Assembly: GCA_036398095.1 (NCBI GenBank)
Contig: DASWHR010000010.1
Coordinates: forward strand, 1-64,000
Source: DASWHR01 sp036398095
Lineage (GTDB): Bacteria; Actinomycetota; AC-67
Length of the DNA stretch: 64,000 nt
Reading direction: 5' to 3'
Below, piece by piece: positions 51,298 through 60,094 of the stretch. The notes under the pieces are model-generated. The model was given only the letters and a program-made list of their open reading frames with translations, was not told where the DNA came from and did no database searches. A program made the position numbers and the translations under genes. Numbering within the stretch: position 1 is the first letter of the stretch; each line of letters starts with the position of its first letter.

Positions 51298-51726
51298 CTA
51301 CTCGCCGCCGCCTTCGCCGCCGCCGGAGGGCGCGCTGTCGCGGCGCGGTCCGCGGTCGCGTCCGCCGCGGCCACGATCGCCTCCGCCGCGGCCTCGATCG
51401 CCGCCGCCGCGGCCACGATCACGGTCTCCGCCTTCGCCGCGGGGACGCTCCGGCGGCTCGAACGGCTCGCCGCTTTCGGGATCGATCGGCGCGAGCGAGA
51501 TCTTGCCGGCCCGCTCATCGATGCGCATCACCTGAACCTCGATCTCCTGGCCGTTCTCCAGCACGTCGCTCGGATGCGCGACGCGCGTACGGCCGAAGCC
51601 CAGCTTGGACACGTGCACCAAGCCGTCCTTGCCGCCGGGGATCGACACGAACGCGCCGAAGTCGGTGAGTCCGGCAACCTTGCCCATGAAGCGACAACGA
51701 TAGGCCAGGGCACCGACAACACTCAC
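51298..51726 (-). pseudogene. Duplicated 3' fragment of pnp (S1 domain and RG-rich tail)
   Basis: The frame encodes 142 residues. From RFMGKVAGLTDFGAF on, it repeats the C-terminal S1 domain and Gly/Arg/Asp-rich tail of pnp almost exactly, differing mainly by synonymous changes and by tail length. Similarity to pnp stops abruptly at 51693 in the middle of the gene, so the catalytic RNase PH domains and KH domain are absent. Twelve unrelated codons precede the shared part. It could still give a free S1-domain polypeptide, but no good ribosome site is visible. It carries the terminator expected for pnp, so it may be the original 3' end. Confidence 0.88.
51326..51693 (-). repeat. Direct repeat, copy 1 (pnp 3' end)
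   Basis: About 368 bases are nearly identical to 53378-53742, in the same orientation. Scattered single-base differences and small indels lie in the RG-repeat stretch. The two copies bracket 1.68 kb of lower-GC DNA. Confidence 0.93.
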
Positions 51727-51778
51727 AAAACCCAGGGAAACGAAGACGTGCGAAAACTAAGTTTTCGAATGGGATCCG

Positions 51779-52306
51779 TCATTGAGTGGGGTACTCAAGA
51801 GTGGTGATGTGTTTGCCGCTCGTGGCATCGACGATCACGGCGATCTCGTAGTTGACCTCAGGGATCGGCCGCGGAGAATAGCCGAGCGGGTAATCCGTCC
51901 GATCAGAAACGGGCACCATCCGGCCGAACTTCGAATACACAACGGCCCAAGCCGGGACGCTGAGTTTCCCGATGTCATCGACGAACCGGCCGAGGAGAAC
52001 CTCGACGCAGCGGACATCCGCCGGCTTGGTCTTGTCGGCACCGTTCGCAACCGACGCGGCATCGATCGACGGATGATATCCCTCCGCAGGCGGGATCAGC
52101 CGCGTGTTCGGCGCCAAAACGCGCGTTGCCGAAACCGCCTTGCCGGGCGGTGGCACGTTCTCACACCCACGCGGCGTCGACGCGGCGTCCGCGGCACCCT
52201 GGATGTTGACACCGCCATGATCCGACGGGCCCGGCGTCCGGCCACACGCCGCGAGGCCAATGAATCCAATCGCGACCGCAATTCGCAATCCAGAGCGACG
52301 CGTCAC
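51779..52306 (-). CDS. Putative lipoprotein in the pnp islet
   Basis: The protein is 175 residues from a GTG at 52306, nine bases after AAGGAGG. The frame is open far upstream but overlaps the next gene antisense. The N-terminus VTRRSGLRIAVAIGFIGLAACG is a lipoprotein signal with lipobox L-A-A-C. The mature part has ADVRCVEVLLGRFVDDIGKL, VPAWAVVYSKFGRM and, near the end, YEIAVIVDATSGKHITTLEY. No family is recognised. It lies with the next secreted gene inside DNA of lower GC than the rest of the window. Confidence 0.72.
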   Translation of the reverse strand: MTRRSGLRIAVAIGFIGLAACGRTPGPSDHGGVNIQGAADAASTPRGCENVPPPGKAVSATRVLAPNTRLIPPAEGYHPSIDAASVANGADKTKPADVRCVEVLLGRFVDDIGKLSVPAWAVVYSKFGRMVPVSDRTDYPLGYSPRPIPEVNYEIAVIVDATSGKHITTLEYPTQ

Positions 52307-52337
52307 AGGGATCACCCTCCTTCGATTGTCAAACCCA

Positions 52338-53120
52338 TCAGGTACAAGCCGCAAGACAGGCGGTGTAGAAATGGTTCGCCGCAGGGTCGTAACTGGTGAT
52401 GAGCCATCGAGTCCCGTTGGGGTTCGTCGCGACCATTCGGATTGGATTCGGTGCCCCCGGCCCGCCTTGGATGTACTCAACTCGCATATTCCGGAACTCG
52501 GCCATCGAACTGGAATAGATCCCGGGAATATCGCTCTGAAGGTACTTTGTCCGAGCTTGCCAGCGTGCCTCAACCGTCGAAAGACAGAAGCATCCCGTGG
52601 GATCTCGCCAATCAACGGCGGGATCGAAATTTGTCTGGGCCTTTCGCACTCCCCCAATGAACAGGGCCTCACACTGGCAGGAAACGTCGTAGTCAGAGGC
52701 ATACGTCGCGTAGGAACCCAATGGCACCGATCCATGGGTTTGTCGGACGAAGGTACTCCCATCACGGGAATATTCAGTGTAGTGATAAATTTGGGGAGCA
52801 TTGAAATACCGTCGGTAGCCAACTTCGACCCAACCGAAGCTTCCCGAGGAGTAGCGAAATCCACTGATCCCCGCATAGGCGTGAACAAGATTCGTGTACG
52901 TATCCGTGTCGGATTCACAAACCAGCCCAGTCCGTACCTGGACCTGAGCGGAGGCGCCGAGCAAGTTGGCGGAAGTGAACTGCTCGCTTCCGAACTGACT
53001 CCAGCCCGCCCGATGGATTCCACCCCCGGCACATTGGTCCAGTGCTGCCTTTGCTCCTGACATCGCAAACACCATCGTAGCCATTGCCAATAGGGCCAGC
53101 GCGAACCGTGATCGAGACAT
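52338..53120 (-). CDS. Secreted protein of unknown function in the pnp islet
   Basis: The protein is 260 residues with a signal peptide (FALALLAMATMVFAMSGAKA). The mature part is rich in Tyr, Ser and aromatic residues and has seven cysteines (DQCAGG, LVCESD, VSCQCEA, CFCLS, TACLAAC region). Part reads GFRYSSGSFGWVEVGYRRYF, typical of exported beta-rich proteins. No family is recognised. Codon use and GC are clearly lower than in neighbours, suggesting transfer. A run of ten G residues lies about 28 bases before the start (53148-53157). Confidence 0.75.
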   Translation of the reverse strand: MSRSRFALALLAMATMVFAMSGAKAALDQCAGGGIHRAGWSQFGSEQFTSANLLGASAQVQVRTGLVCESDTDTYTNLVHAYAGISGFRYSSGSFGWVEVGYRRYFNAPQIYHYTEYSRDGSTFVRQTHGSVPLGSYATYASDYDVSCQCEALFIGGVRKAQTNFDPAVDWRDPTGCFCLSTVEARWQARTKYLQSDIPGIYSSSMAEFRNMRVEYIQGGPGAPNPIRMVATNPNGTRWLITSYDPAANHFYTACLAACT

Positions 53121-53377
53121 GAATCATCACCTCCTACAACGATCCTAGGGGGGGGGGCGTTGCATCTGTCCAGTCTTTTGGAGGACTCTTCACATCCGTC
53201 TAGGACTTCACAGGCCTCGTCATGGTGATCCCAGGCATGGTCGCCATCCTGAGCGCAATGGCGCAGAATGACGGCCGCACAAGAGTGCCGCAGACGGATC
53301 GACCGGCACCTGTCGATGAAACGACCGGACGGGCCCGAAGGCCCGTCCTTTCGCGTATTGATCGGTGCTAGTCGCTC
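53121..53377. other. Intergenic DNA between the islet and pnp
   Basis: This stretch contains a ten-base G run (53148-53157), the leader of the secreted islet gene and, at 53327-53348, the present pnp terminator. No ORF is supported. Confidence 0.5.
53327..53348 (-). terminator. Terminator of the intact pnp gene
   Basis: GGACGGGCC-CGAA-GGCCCGTCC is a perfect 9-bp hairpin with a four-base loop, 19 bases after the pnp stop. It uses the same CGAA loop as the terminator behind the duplicated fragment but a different stem. Confidence 0.75.
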
Positions 53378-55701
53378 GAGGGCGCGCTGTCGCGGCGCGG
53401 TCCGCGGTCGCGTCCGGCGCGTCCACGGTCACCGCGGCCACGATCGCCGCCGCCGCCGCGGCCACGATCACGGTCTCCGCCTTCGCCGCGGGGACGCTCC
53501 GGCGGCTCGAACGGCTCGCCGGACTCGGGATCGATCGGCGCGAGCGAGATCTTGCCGGCCCGCTCATCGATGCGCATGACCTGAACCTCGATCTCTTGGC
53601 CGTTCTCGAGCACGTCGCTCGGATGCGCGACGCGCGTGCGGCCGAAGCCCAGCTTGGACACGTGCACCAAGCCGTCCTTGCCGCCGGGGATCGACACGAA
53701 CGCGCCGAAGTCGGTGAGTCCGGCGACCTTGCCCATGAAGCGCATCCCGATCTCGGGCATGACCGGCCAGACGATCTCGCGGATCAGCTTCTCGGCATCG
53801 GCCGCCGCCGTTCCGCCCCGGGCGGCAATGAACACCATGCCGTCATCTTCGATGTCGATCTCGGCGCCGGTCGTGGCCTGGATCTCGTTGATCTTCTTGC
53901 CCTTCGGGCCGATGACCTCGCCGATCTTGTCCACCGGAATCTGCACCGAGATGATCTTCGGCGCGTGCTCGGCGACCTCGGGACGCGGCTCGGCGATCGC
54001 GTCGTGGATCACGTCGAGAACCTTCAGACGCGCCGCCTTGGCAAGGCCCAGCGCCTTCGCCAGCACCTCGGACGGGATGCCCGTCAGCTTCGTGTCCAGT
54101 TGCAACGCCGTGACGAAATCGCGAGTTCCGGCGACCTTGAAGTCCATGTCGCCGAAGGCGTCCTCCGCCCCCAGGATGTCGGTCAGCGTCACGTATTGGC
54201 CTTCGTCGCGAATCAGGCCCATCGCGATACCGGCCACCGGCGCCTTGATCGGCACACCGGCGTCCATCATCGACAAGGTCGATCCGCACACCGAGGCCAT
54301 CGACGACGAACCGTTCGACGACAGAACTTCCGACACGATACGAATCGTGTAGGGGAACTCCTCTTCGGACGGCACGACCGGCCGCAGGGCACGCTCGGCG
54401 AGTGCGCCGTGACCGATCTCACGACGCTTCGGGCCGCGCATGAATCCCGTCTCGCCGGTCGAGAACGGCGGGAAGTTGTAGTGATGCATGTAGCGCTTGG
54501 ACTCTTCCGGATCCAGCGTGTCGATCATCTGCTCCATGCGCTTCATGCCCAGCGTTGCGATCGACAGAACCTGGGTGTCGCCGCGCCGGAACAAGCCGGT
54601 TCCGTGGGCGCGGGGAAGGAATTTGACCTCGGCCGACAGCGGCCGGATCTCGTCGGTCGTGCGACCGTCGATCCGCATGCCTTCGTTGACGATACGCTTG
54701 CGCACCAGGTTCTTGGTCAGCGAACGGATCGCCGCCCCGATCTCGTTTTCGCGTTCGGCCATCGCATCGTCAAGCAGGATCTCGCTCTTGACGCGCTCTT
54801 TGATCTCGTCCATCGCCGTGTTGCGGTTCGCCTTATCGGCGATCGTGAGCGCCTCGCTGTATTCCTTTTCGGCCAGTTGGACGACCTTCGCGTACATGTC
54901 CTCGCCGTACTCGGAGAACGTCGGGAACTCGCGAACCGGCTTGGCGGCCATCTTCGCGAATTCGGCCTGCAGGTCGCACAACTCGGCGATGTATTTCTTC
55001 GCCTCTTCCAGTCCGCCGGCGACGATCTCCTCGGTCGGCGCGGTTGCGCCTTCCTGAATCAGCGTCCAGGCGTTCTCCGTCGCTTCGGCCTCGACCATGA
55101 TGATGTCGACGCCGCCTTCGCTGTTGCGCGAGCCGGCAACGACCAGATCGAAGACGCAGCCTTCGGTCTCTTCGTAGGTCGGGTTGAGGATCCATTCGTC
55201 GCGGAACGTGCCGTCGATGTTCTGCGCGTGGCGGAACCCGAGCCGCAATCCGGCGATCGGCCCTTCGAACGGCATGCCGCCCAGCACGACGGCCATCGAC
55301 GCGCCGGTGATCGCGATCACGTCCGGCGGGTTCTCCATGTCGGCCGACAGGATCGTGGCAACGACGTGAACTTCGTTGCGGAACCCTTTCGGGAACGACG
55401 GGCGCAGCGGCCGGTCGGTGAGGCGGCAAATCAAGATCGCCGTCTCGGACGGGCGACCTTCGCGACGGAAGAACGAGCCTGGAATCTGGCCTCGCGCATA
55501 CATGCGCTCTTCGACGTCGACGGTCAGGGGGAAGAAGTCGAGATGTTCTTTCGGCTTCTTTGATGCGACGGCGGTGACGAGGATGCTCGTCTCGCCGCTG
55601 GTGATCTGGACGGCCCCGTCGGCCAGAGGAGCGAGCTTGCCGCTCTCCAGCGTAAAGGTGCGGCCGCCGATCTCACGCGAGAGCGTGACCGGTGTGTTCA
55701 T
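53368..55701 (-). CDS. pnp: Polyribonucleotide nucleotidyltransferase (PNPase)
   Basis: The protein is 777 residues from an ATG with AGGAGG eight bases upstream. It has two RNase PH domains (QITSGETSILVTAVASKKPK and ARGQIPGSFFRREGRPSE in the first; GMRIDGRTTDEIRPLSAEV and GSSSMASVCGSTLSMMDAGV in the second), an all-alpha linker, a KH domain (IGEVIGPKGKKINEIQ) and an S1 domain (GKVAGLTDFGAFVSIPGGKD). The end is a Gly/Arg/Asp-rich tail. It degrades RNA 3'-5' with phosphate. It follows rpsO at 249 bases as usual, but its last 365 bases are duplicated near 51.3-51.7 kb. Confidence 0.98.
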   Translation of the reverse strand: MNTPVTLSREIGGRTFTLESGKLAPLADGAVQITSGETSILVTAVASKKPKEHLDFFPLTVDVEERMYARGQIPGSFFRREGRPSETAILICRLTDRPLRPSFPKGFRNEVHVVATILSADMENPPDVIAITGASMAVVLGGMPFEGPIAGLRLGFRHAQNIDGTFRDEWILNPTYEETEGCVFDLVVAGSRNSEGGVDIIMVEAEATENAWTLIQEGATAPTEEIVAGGLEEAKKYIAELCDLQAEFAKMAAKPVREFPTFSEYGEDMYAKVVQLAEKEYSEALTIADKANRNTAMDEIKERVKSEILLDDAMAERENEIGAAIRSLTKNLVRKRIVNEGMRIDGRTTDEIRPLSAEVKFLPRAHGTGLFRRGDTQVLSIATLGMKRMEQMIDTLDPEESKRYMHHYNFPPFSTGETGFMRGPKRREIGHGALAERALRPVVPSEEEFPYTIRIVSEVLSSNGSSSMASVCGSTLSMMDAGVPIKAPVAGIAMGLIRDEGQYVTLTDILGAEDAFGDMDFKVAGTRDFVTALQLDTKLTGIPSEVLAKALGLAKAARLKVLDVIHDAIAEPRPEVAEHAPKIISVQIPVDKIGEVIGPKGKKINEIQATTGAEIDIEDDGMVFIAARGGTAAADAEKLIREIVWPVMPEIGMRFMGKVAGLTDFGAFVSIPGGKDGLVHVSKLGFGRTRVAHPSDVLENGQEIEVQVMRIDERAGKISLAPIDPESGEPFEPPERPRGEGGDRDRGRGGGGDRGRGDRGRAGRDRGPRRDSAPSSD
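53378..53742 (-). repeat. Direct repeat, copy 2 (3' end of intact pnp)
   Basis: This is the counterpart of 51326-51693. Similarity ends at GAAGCG, where the copies continue as CATCCC (pnp) and ACAACG (fragment), and at GAGGGCGCGC on the other side, inside the final codons. Confidence 0.93.
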
Positions 55702-55950
55702 GCAACTAGCCTCCTCGAAGCGCCATCTCGTGGGCGCTTCGCTCCTCGGCCGGAGCGGGGTCGGTGGGAGATGCGGGGCCAGTTCTCAGTGGTGGGCCCC
55801 AAGTGGCTCGAAGGGTGGCTCGAAGGCGCTTGGGACTCGCGACCGAAAACTGACCGTCCTGCCGACCGGACGCTTCCGGTATTCGTATTCCGTTTGTCGA
55901 ACCCGGCGACCCCCACGGGGAGCCGGATTTCGACGCCCCCGGGCGAGGGC
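55702..55950. other. Intergenic region between rpsO and pnp
   Basis: No ORF is supported in these 249 bases. They form the pnp leader and contain the near-direct repeat GTGGCTCGAAG-GGTGGCTCGAAG (around 55802-55827) and a small inverted repeat near the pnp start. pnp leaders are often sites of autoregulation through RNase cleavage, but no specific element is recognised. Confidence 0.45.
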
Positions 55951-56220
55951 TTACCGGCGGATCCCGAGACGCTCGATGAGCGCCCGGTACTTGGCCACGT
56001 CGTTGGACGCGATGTATTTCAGCAGCCGGCGGCGCTTTCCGACCATCATGAGCAGGCCGCGGCGGCTGTGGTGGTCCTTCTTGAACGTCTTCAGGTGCCC
56101 CGTGAGATCGTTGATCCGCTTGGTGAGAAGCGCAACCTGAACCTCCGCCGAACCGGTGTCCCGGTCGTGGACGCGGAAGTCCTGAATGATGGGTGCCTTC
56201 TCGGCAGGTTGGAGCGCCAT
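55951..56220 (-). CDS. rpsO: 30S ribosomal protein S15
   Basis: The protein is 89 residues, the standard S15 length. It has IIQDFRVHDRDTGSAEVQVA, LLTKRINDLTGHLKTFKKDH, HSRRGLLMMVGKRRRLLKY and a C-terminal RYRALIERLGIR-like end. S15 binds 16S rRNA early in 30S assembly. It lies upstream of pnp in the common rpsO-pnp pair. Confidence 0.99.
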   Translation of the reverse strand: MALQPAEKAPIIQDFRVHDRDTGSAEVQVALLTKRINDLTGHLKTFKKDHHSRRGLLMMVGKRRRLLKYIASNDVAKYRALIERLGIRR

Positions 56221-56320
56221 AGGTCGGGCGGAATGCTATCAGAGGGGCCCGCTGCAGGCCACACGACTCATCGGGGCCACTCAGCGGCCACTCAGGCGAA
56301 CGGGTATTCTGCCGGACGCC

Positions 56321-57553
56321 ATGATGACGAAAATCAACTCAACCAGCCGTTTCGCGCGCCTCGCTCTGCTGTTCGGAGCCCTGGCGCTGTTTGCAACCGC
56401 CTGCGAATACCGGCCCGAAAAAGGCCTGGTATCCCACGAATCCGAAGACGACGCCGAGCCCACCGGCTCGCCGGGAGCGTCCGAAGAACCCAACCCGTCC
56501 TCGACCGAGAACATCACCGATCCGGGTCTCGGCGCGACGAACGCGCCGCCGAAGGCGAAGGGCGACTACGACATCAAGCTGCTGGCCGGCAGCGGCTCGA
56601 AGAGCTTCGCCGACGGCAAGGGCGCGAGCGCCGCGTTCATTCAGCCGATCGGCGCCGCCGCCGACGCAGACGGAAACGTGATCGTGGCCGACGCAGGCGC
56701 ACACCGGATTCGCAAGGTCGCTCGCGACGGCACCGTGACGACCGTCGCCGGCACAGGCCAAGAGGGCGCTGCGAATGGCGCTGCCGCCTCCGCGACGTTC
56801 CGCGGGCCGCGCGGCGTGGCGGTCGGCGCGGACGGAACGATCTACGTCGCCGATACCGGCAACCATCTGATCCGCGCGATCTCACCGTCGGGGACGGTCG
56901 CGACGCTGGCCGGTTCGCCGGGCAAGAAGGGTTTGAAGAACGCGCCCGGCAGCGGCGCGCTGTTCAACGCGCCGATCGGGATCGCGGTCGGCCCCGACGG
57001 CTCGCTCTACGTGACCGAGTTCGACAATCACGCGATCCGTCTGGTGTCCAAGGACGGCAAGGTCGTTCGCCAGATCGCCGGCACGGGAACGAAGGGCTTC
57101 AAGGACGCCGCGACGCTCGATTCGCAGTTCGACTCACCGGTCGGCATCGCCGTCGACAAAGATGGGATCATCTTCATCGCCGACGCCGCCAACAACCGGA
57201 TCCGCAAGATCGCGGCCGGCAAGGTCTCGACCCTGTCCGGCTCGCGTGCCGGTTTCAAGGACGGCCCCGGCAAAGATGCGCTCATGAACATTCCCTACGG
57301 CCTGACGATGGCCTCGGACGGGATGCTGTTCGTGACCGAGTTCGCCAACAACACCGTCCGCCGCGTGGACGCCAAGGGTGCGGTCACGACGATCTTCGCA
57401 TCGAAGGCCGAGCCGATCGACGAGTCGCCGTCACCGACTCCGAAGCCCAAGAAGGAGACCCTGCAGCTGCCCGCCGGCATCGCGTGGTTCGACGGTCGCC
57501 TCTACGTCGCCGACTCGGGACATTCAAAGATTCAGTTGATCGCGCGCGGCTAA
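56321..57553 (+). CDS. NHL-repeat beta-propeller lipoprotein
   Basis: The protein is 410 residues from the ATG at 56321. A lipoprotein signal (LALLFGALALFATACEY, lipobox A-T-A-C) and a Pro/Ser/Glu-rich linker (about 28-75) precede roughly five or six NHL blades. Each blade has G-[IV]-A-V-x-x-D-G-x-[IL]-Y/F-V-[AT]-D/E and N-x-x-I-R-x-[IV], for example GVAVGADGTIYVADTGNHLI and GIAVDKDGIIFIADAANNRI. NHL propellers bind proteins or glycans. It ends 4 bases before the convergent next gene, with no terminator visible between. The substrate or partner is unknown. Confidence 0.88.
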   Translation: MMTKINSTSRFARLALLFGALALFATACEYRPEKGLVSHESEDDAEPTGSPGASEEPNPSSTENITDPGLGATNAPPKAKGDYDIKLLAGSGSKSFADGKGASAAFIQPIGAAADADGNVIVADAGAHRIRKVARDGTVTTVAGTGQEGAANGAAASATFRGPRGVAVGADGTIYVADTGNHLIRAISPSGTVATLAGSPGKKGLKNAPGSGALFNAPIGIAVGPDGSLYVTEFDNHAIRLVSKDGKVVRQIAGTGTKGFKDAATLDSQFDSPVGIAVDKDGIIFIADAANNRIRKIAAGKVSTLSGSRAGFKDGPGKDALMNIPYGLTMASDGMLFVTEFANNTVRRVDAKGAVTTIFASKAEPIDESPSPTPKPKKETLQLPAGIAWFDGRLYVADSGHSKIQLIARG

Positions 57554-57557
57554 CCGG

Positions 57558-58463
57558 TCACAAGGTTTCAAGACGCCGGCCGTCAACCCAGCCTCGGGTC
57601 CCTTGCTGGGTGACCACTCGCATCCACGGATCGTTGCGCTCGTCGGCGCGCACGAGGCTTCCCCCTTCGATCCATGCGGCCGGAGCGACGCTGGGGTCGG
57701 GATTCGCCCAGGCTTCCAATCCGGATGCGGGGATCCGGTGCGTGGCCGCGAATGCCGAGGGCGCGGGCGGAGGCGCGGACGGGGACGGCGCAGGCGCGGG
57801 CGGCGCGATGCCGGGCTCATCGGGAGGCGGAGGCGGCGGAGGCTCTTCGTCGAATTCGGCCGGCTCGCCGGCATCGACGGGTGGCTCCCACGCATCGGCG
57901 ACGGGTTCGGGGAGCAACGAGGCGTCCGATTCCAGGATCGTGGCCGCGGCACGCACGACGTCGTCGCTCGCGGCATCGGCGACGGAGGCCGGCGGACCGT
58001 TTCGCCGCTGCCACGCGCCGTCGTCGAACTCGTACCAGGATCCGCTGCGCACGCCGACGGTCCAGATTCGCGGACCGGGTCCGGCGACCAGGTGACCGCA
58101 CAGCACGGCTTCCGCCGCCTCGGATGTGATCTCGCCGCGCTCGTATCGCTCGCGCACGCGCTCGACGACTCCCTCCATGAACGCGTTCGCGTCGGGATAC
58201 TGCTGCGGCGCGTCGTCCATTCCCGGCGGAACGGGTTGGGTCGATTGGGCGAGCAGCGCGGCTCCTTCCAGGGTGTCGGGGGGAGACTGCGCGGCCACGA
58301 ACGCGGCGCCGTCGAAGCGAAGCCACGACCGGCTCGCGGCGTCCAGCCGCCACCAAACCCCGGCGGGATCGCGGAAGACGAGCGCCTCCGGGGCCGGCGC
58401 TCCGCGTCCGGCCGGCATCCGCTCGGCTTCCGCGCGGGTATACCGGCGAAGCTCGACGCTCAT
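57558..58463 (-). CDS. Protein with C-terminal SH3-like module, unknown function
   Basis: The protein is 301 residues with no signal peptide. The N-terminal region (1-180) has two W-rich segments (VWWRLDAASRSWLRF, GSWYEFDDGAWQRRNG) resembling small WW-like beta units, with a helical segment between (NAFMEGVVERVRERYERGEI). A Pro-rich stretch (about 215-245) leads to an SH3-like module (about 245-300): THRIPASGLEAW, NPDPS, TRGWVDGRRLETL. The same module occurs twice in the plus-strand protein at 60896. It overlaps the upstream gene by 4 bases, so it is part of a coupled set with the next two genes. Confidence 0.78.
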   Translation of the reverse strand: MSVELRRYTRAEAERMPAGRGAPAPEALVFRDPAGVWWRLDAASRSWLRFDGAAFVAAQSPPDTLEGAALLAQSTQPVPPGMDDAPQQYPDANAFMEGVVERVRERYERGEITSEAAEAVLCGHLVAGPGPRIWTVGVRSGSWYEFDDGAWQRRNGPPASVADAASDDVVRAAATILESDASLLPEPVADAWEPPVDAGEPAEFDEEPPPPPPPDEPGIAPPAPAPSPSAPPPAPSAFAATHRIPASGLEAWANPDPSVAPAAWIEGGSLVRADERNDPWMRVVTQQGTRGWVDGRRLETL

Positions 58464-59464
58464 TTCGCCACCGCCTTGATCGGGTTGTATTCGCGGCAGT
58501 GCCGAAGCGAGTCGTTGGCCAGATCGAGTTCGAAGAGCGCATCCTCGAACCGGCTTTCCAAATCGAAGGTCTGCTGCCGGACGCGGCTCATTTCGCCGCG
58601 GATGGCCTCGAGCTTCTTCGCGCCGCTCCACGCGCTCTCCCCCATGCTGTAGAGGCTCATCGCGTTGCCGACGAAATCGGCGAGCGGCTGCGCGTAGTTC
58701 TTGGTGACGGAGTCGCGGATCTTCTCGAACGCGCCGGCGTAGCGGACCGAGAACGTCACGCCCCGGAAGTCGCTCGCGCGAAGCCCGTTTTTGAGAAACT
58801 CGCCCATCTTCTTGTTTGCGATGTACTCGCCGAGCTTTTGCGTGAACGCCTTCTTCGCGGCGTCCTTGAGCGGCTTGGCGGCCAGATCCTCGACTTTGAT
58901 GTCCATGTCCTCCATCGAGCGGATCGCGTCCTTGACCATCTCTTTGGTCACGCCCTTGATTCCGGCAGCCAGCAGCGCGTTGCCGATGAGCTTCTCGGCC
59001 GCGGCCTTTCCAGCCCAGCCGAGCGCGCCCGCCGCGGCGCCTGCCGGCTTGCCCCACACGCTGCCGGCAATGAACCCGACATCGACGACACCGGACAGAT
59101 ACGAAGCTTGTCGCGTGTCTTCGTACATCGTCTCGAGCATGTTCATGAGGCCGCGAAAGTCCTGCAGCGCCGCATTGATCAAGCGCGACTCGTAGCGGGC
59201 TGCCTCCAGCCGGCCCTCCTCGGCCGCACAGGGGTCGGGCTTTTCCGGCGGTGGCTCTTCGTCGGGCTTTCCGTTCAACGCGCCGGCCGCAGCGGCCGCG
59301 CCGGCACCGGCAGCCGCGACGGTCGCGATCGTGCCGACCGTCCATGCGGTGTTCTGACAGTCGCCCGGGTTGATGCGCAGATCGCAGTTGTCGGCCAACG
59401 CCGCGCCGGCGAGCAGCAGCAGGAACCCGCCGGTCATGATGGTCAGCGCCGCGATGCGCCTCAT
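58460..59464 (-). CDS. Secreted or membrane-anchored helical protein of unknown function
   Basis: The protein is 334 residues with an N-terminal signal (RIAALTIMTGGFLLLLAGAALA), two nearby cysteines (NCDLRINPGDC), an Ala/Gly-rich hydrophobic stretch (about 40-63, possible membrane helix) and a Pro/Glu linker. A mostly helical region from about 80 to 330 has SYLSGVVDVGFIAGSVWGK and a long C-terminal coiled stretch (LEAIRGEMSRVRQQTFDLES). No family is recognised. Both ends overlap neighbours by 4 bases (ATGA), tying it translationally to 59461-60069 and 57558-58463. Confidence 0.78.
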   Translation of the reverse strand: MRRIAALTIMTGGFLLLLAGAALADNCDLRINPGDCQNTAWTVGTIATVAAAGAGAAAAAGALNGKPDEEPPPEKPDPCAAEEGRLEAARYESRLINAALQDFRGLMNMLETMYEDTRQASYLSGVVDVGFIAGSVWGKPAGAAAGALGWAGKAAAEKLIGNALLAAGIKGVTKEMVKDAIRSMEDMDIKVEDLAAKPLKDAAKKAFTQKLGEYIANKKMGEFLKNGLRASDFRGVTFSVRYAGAFEKIRDSVTKNYAQPLADFVGNAMSLYSMGESAWSGAKKLEAIRGEMSRVRQQTFDLESRFEDALFELDLANDSLRHCREYNPIKAVAK

Positions 59465-60069
59465 CGACGCGCCTCGCGCAGCAGCAGGAAGGACACGCTC
59501 GCCGACAGCAGCGCGGCGAGGAAGAACCGTCCGCCCAGCCCGGCCGGCGTGCGCGCAGCCTTCGTCGTTCCGCCGAACAGAGCGCCGATGTCGCCGAGGC
59601 TGCCGTGAATGATCAGGAAGCTGAGCAGCACCGCCAGGATCGGCGCGGCGATCATGCGGAGCACGCGCGGAGCCGCCTTGTTGCGCGCGGCGTAGAAGCC
59701 GGCGAGGCGCGCATCGATCTCGGGCCCGAACAACGCGGGGGCCGCGACGGCGATCGCCGACGCGAAGAACACCGGGCCGCCTGCGCCGGAGGTGCCCGAA
59801 CCCCGGCTCATGAAGTACAGCAGGCCCGGCGCGGCGAACAGGATCGGCTTGGCGCGCGCGGGGATCTTGGCGATCTCATCTTGCAGGTTGAGCTTGGTGG
59901 CGATCTCGCGTCCGAAGACGATGACCGCGATGCCGCCGGCAGCGATGACGACGACCGCGACGGCGCTTCGATGCGTGATCCAATCCAGGTAACAGAACAG
60001 GGCGACGAAGGCCAGCGCGAAGATCTTCCCCGCGCTCAGTGTGCGGACACGGTTCGCCGGCGTGTTCAC
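59461..60069 (-). CDS. Multi-spanning membrane protein of unknown function
   Basis: The protein is 202 residues with about five hydrophobic segments: IFALAFVALFCYLDWI, AVAVVVIAAGGIAVIVFG, PILFAAPGLLYFM, VFFASAIAVAAPALFG and LRMIAAPILAVLLSFLII, with a last one near FLAALLSASVSFLLL. No family is recognised. It is the middle member of a same-strand run; its start lies 25 bases after the stop of the next membrane-protein gene and its stop overlaps the following start. Confidence 0.78.
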   Translation of the reverse strand: MNTPANRVRTLSAGKIFALAFVALFCYLDWITHRSAVAVVVIAAGGIAVIVFGREIATKLNLQDEIAKIPARAKPILFAAPGLLYFMSRGSGTSGAGGPVFFASAIAVAAPALFGPEIDARLAGFYAARNKAAPRVLRMIAAPILAVLLSFLIIHGSLGDIGALFGGTTKAARTPAGLGGRFFLAALLSASVSFLLLREARR

Positions 60070-60094
60070 CTCGCCCCCTTCGGATCGCCTCGCA

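Noticed and set aside
53148..53157. Ten-G tract as an assembly gap or phase-variable promoter switch
   Set aside because: It is a homopolymer near an islet gene start and could vary in length, but a single sequence cannot show this and no frame is affected.
51694..53377. Integrative element with attachment sites in pnp
   Set aside because: The flanking repeats resemble a split target gene, but no integrase, relaxase or transposase lies between them, so a mobile element cannot be claimed, only an islet.
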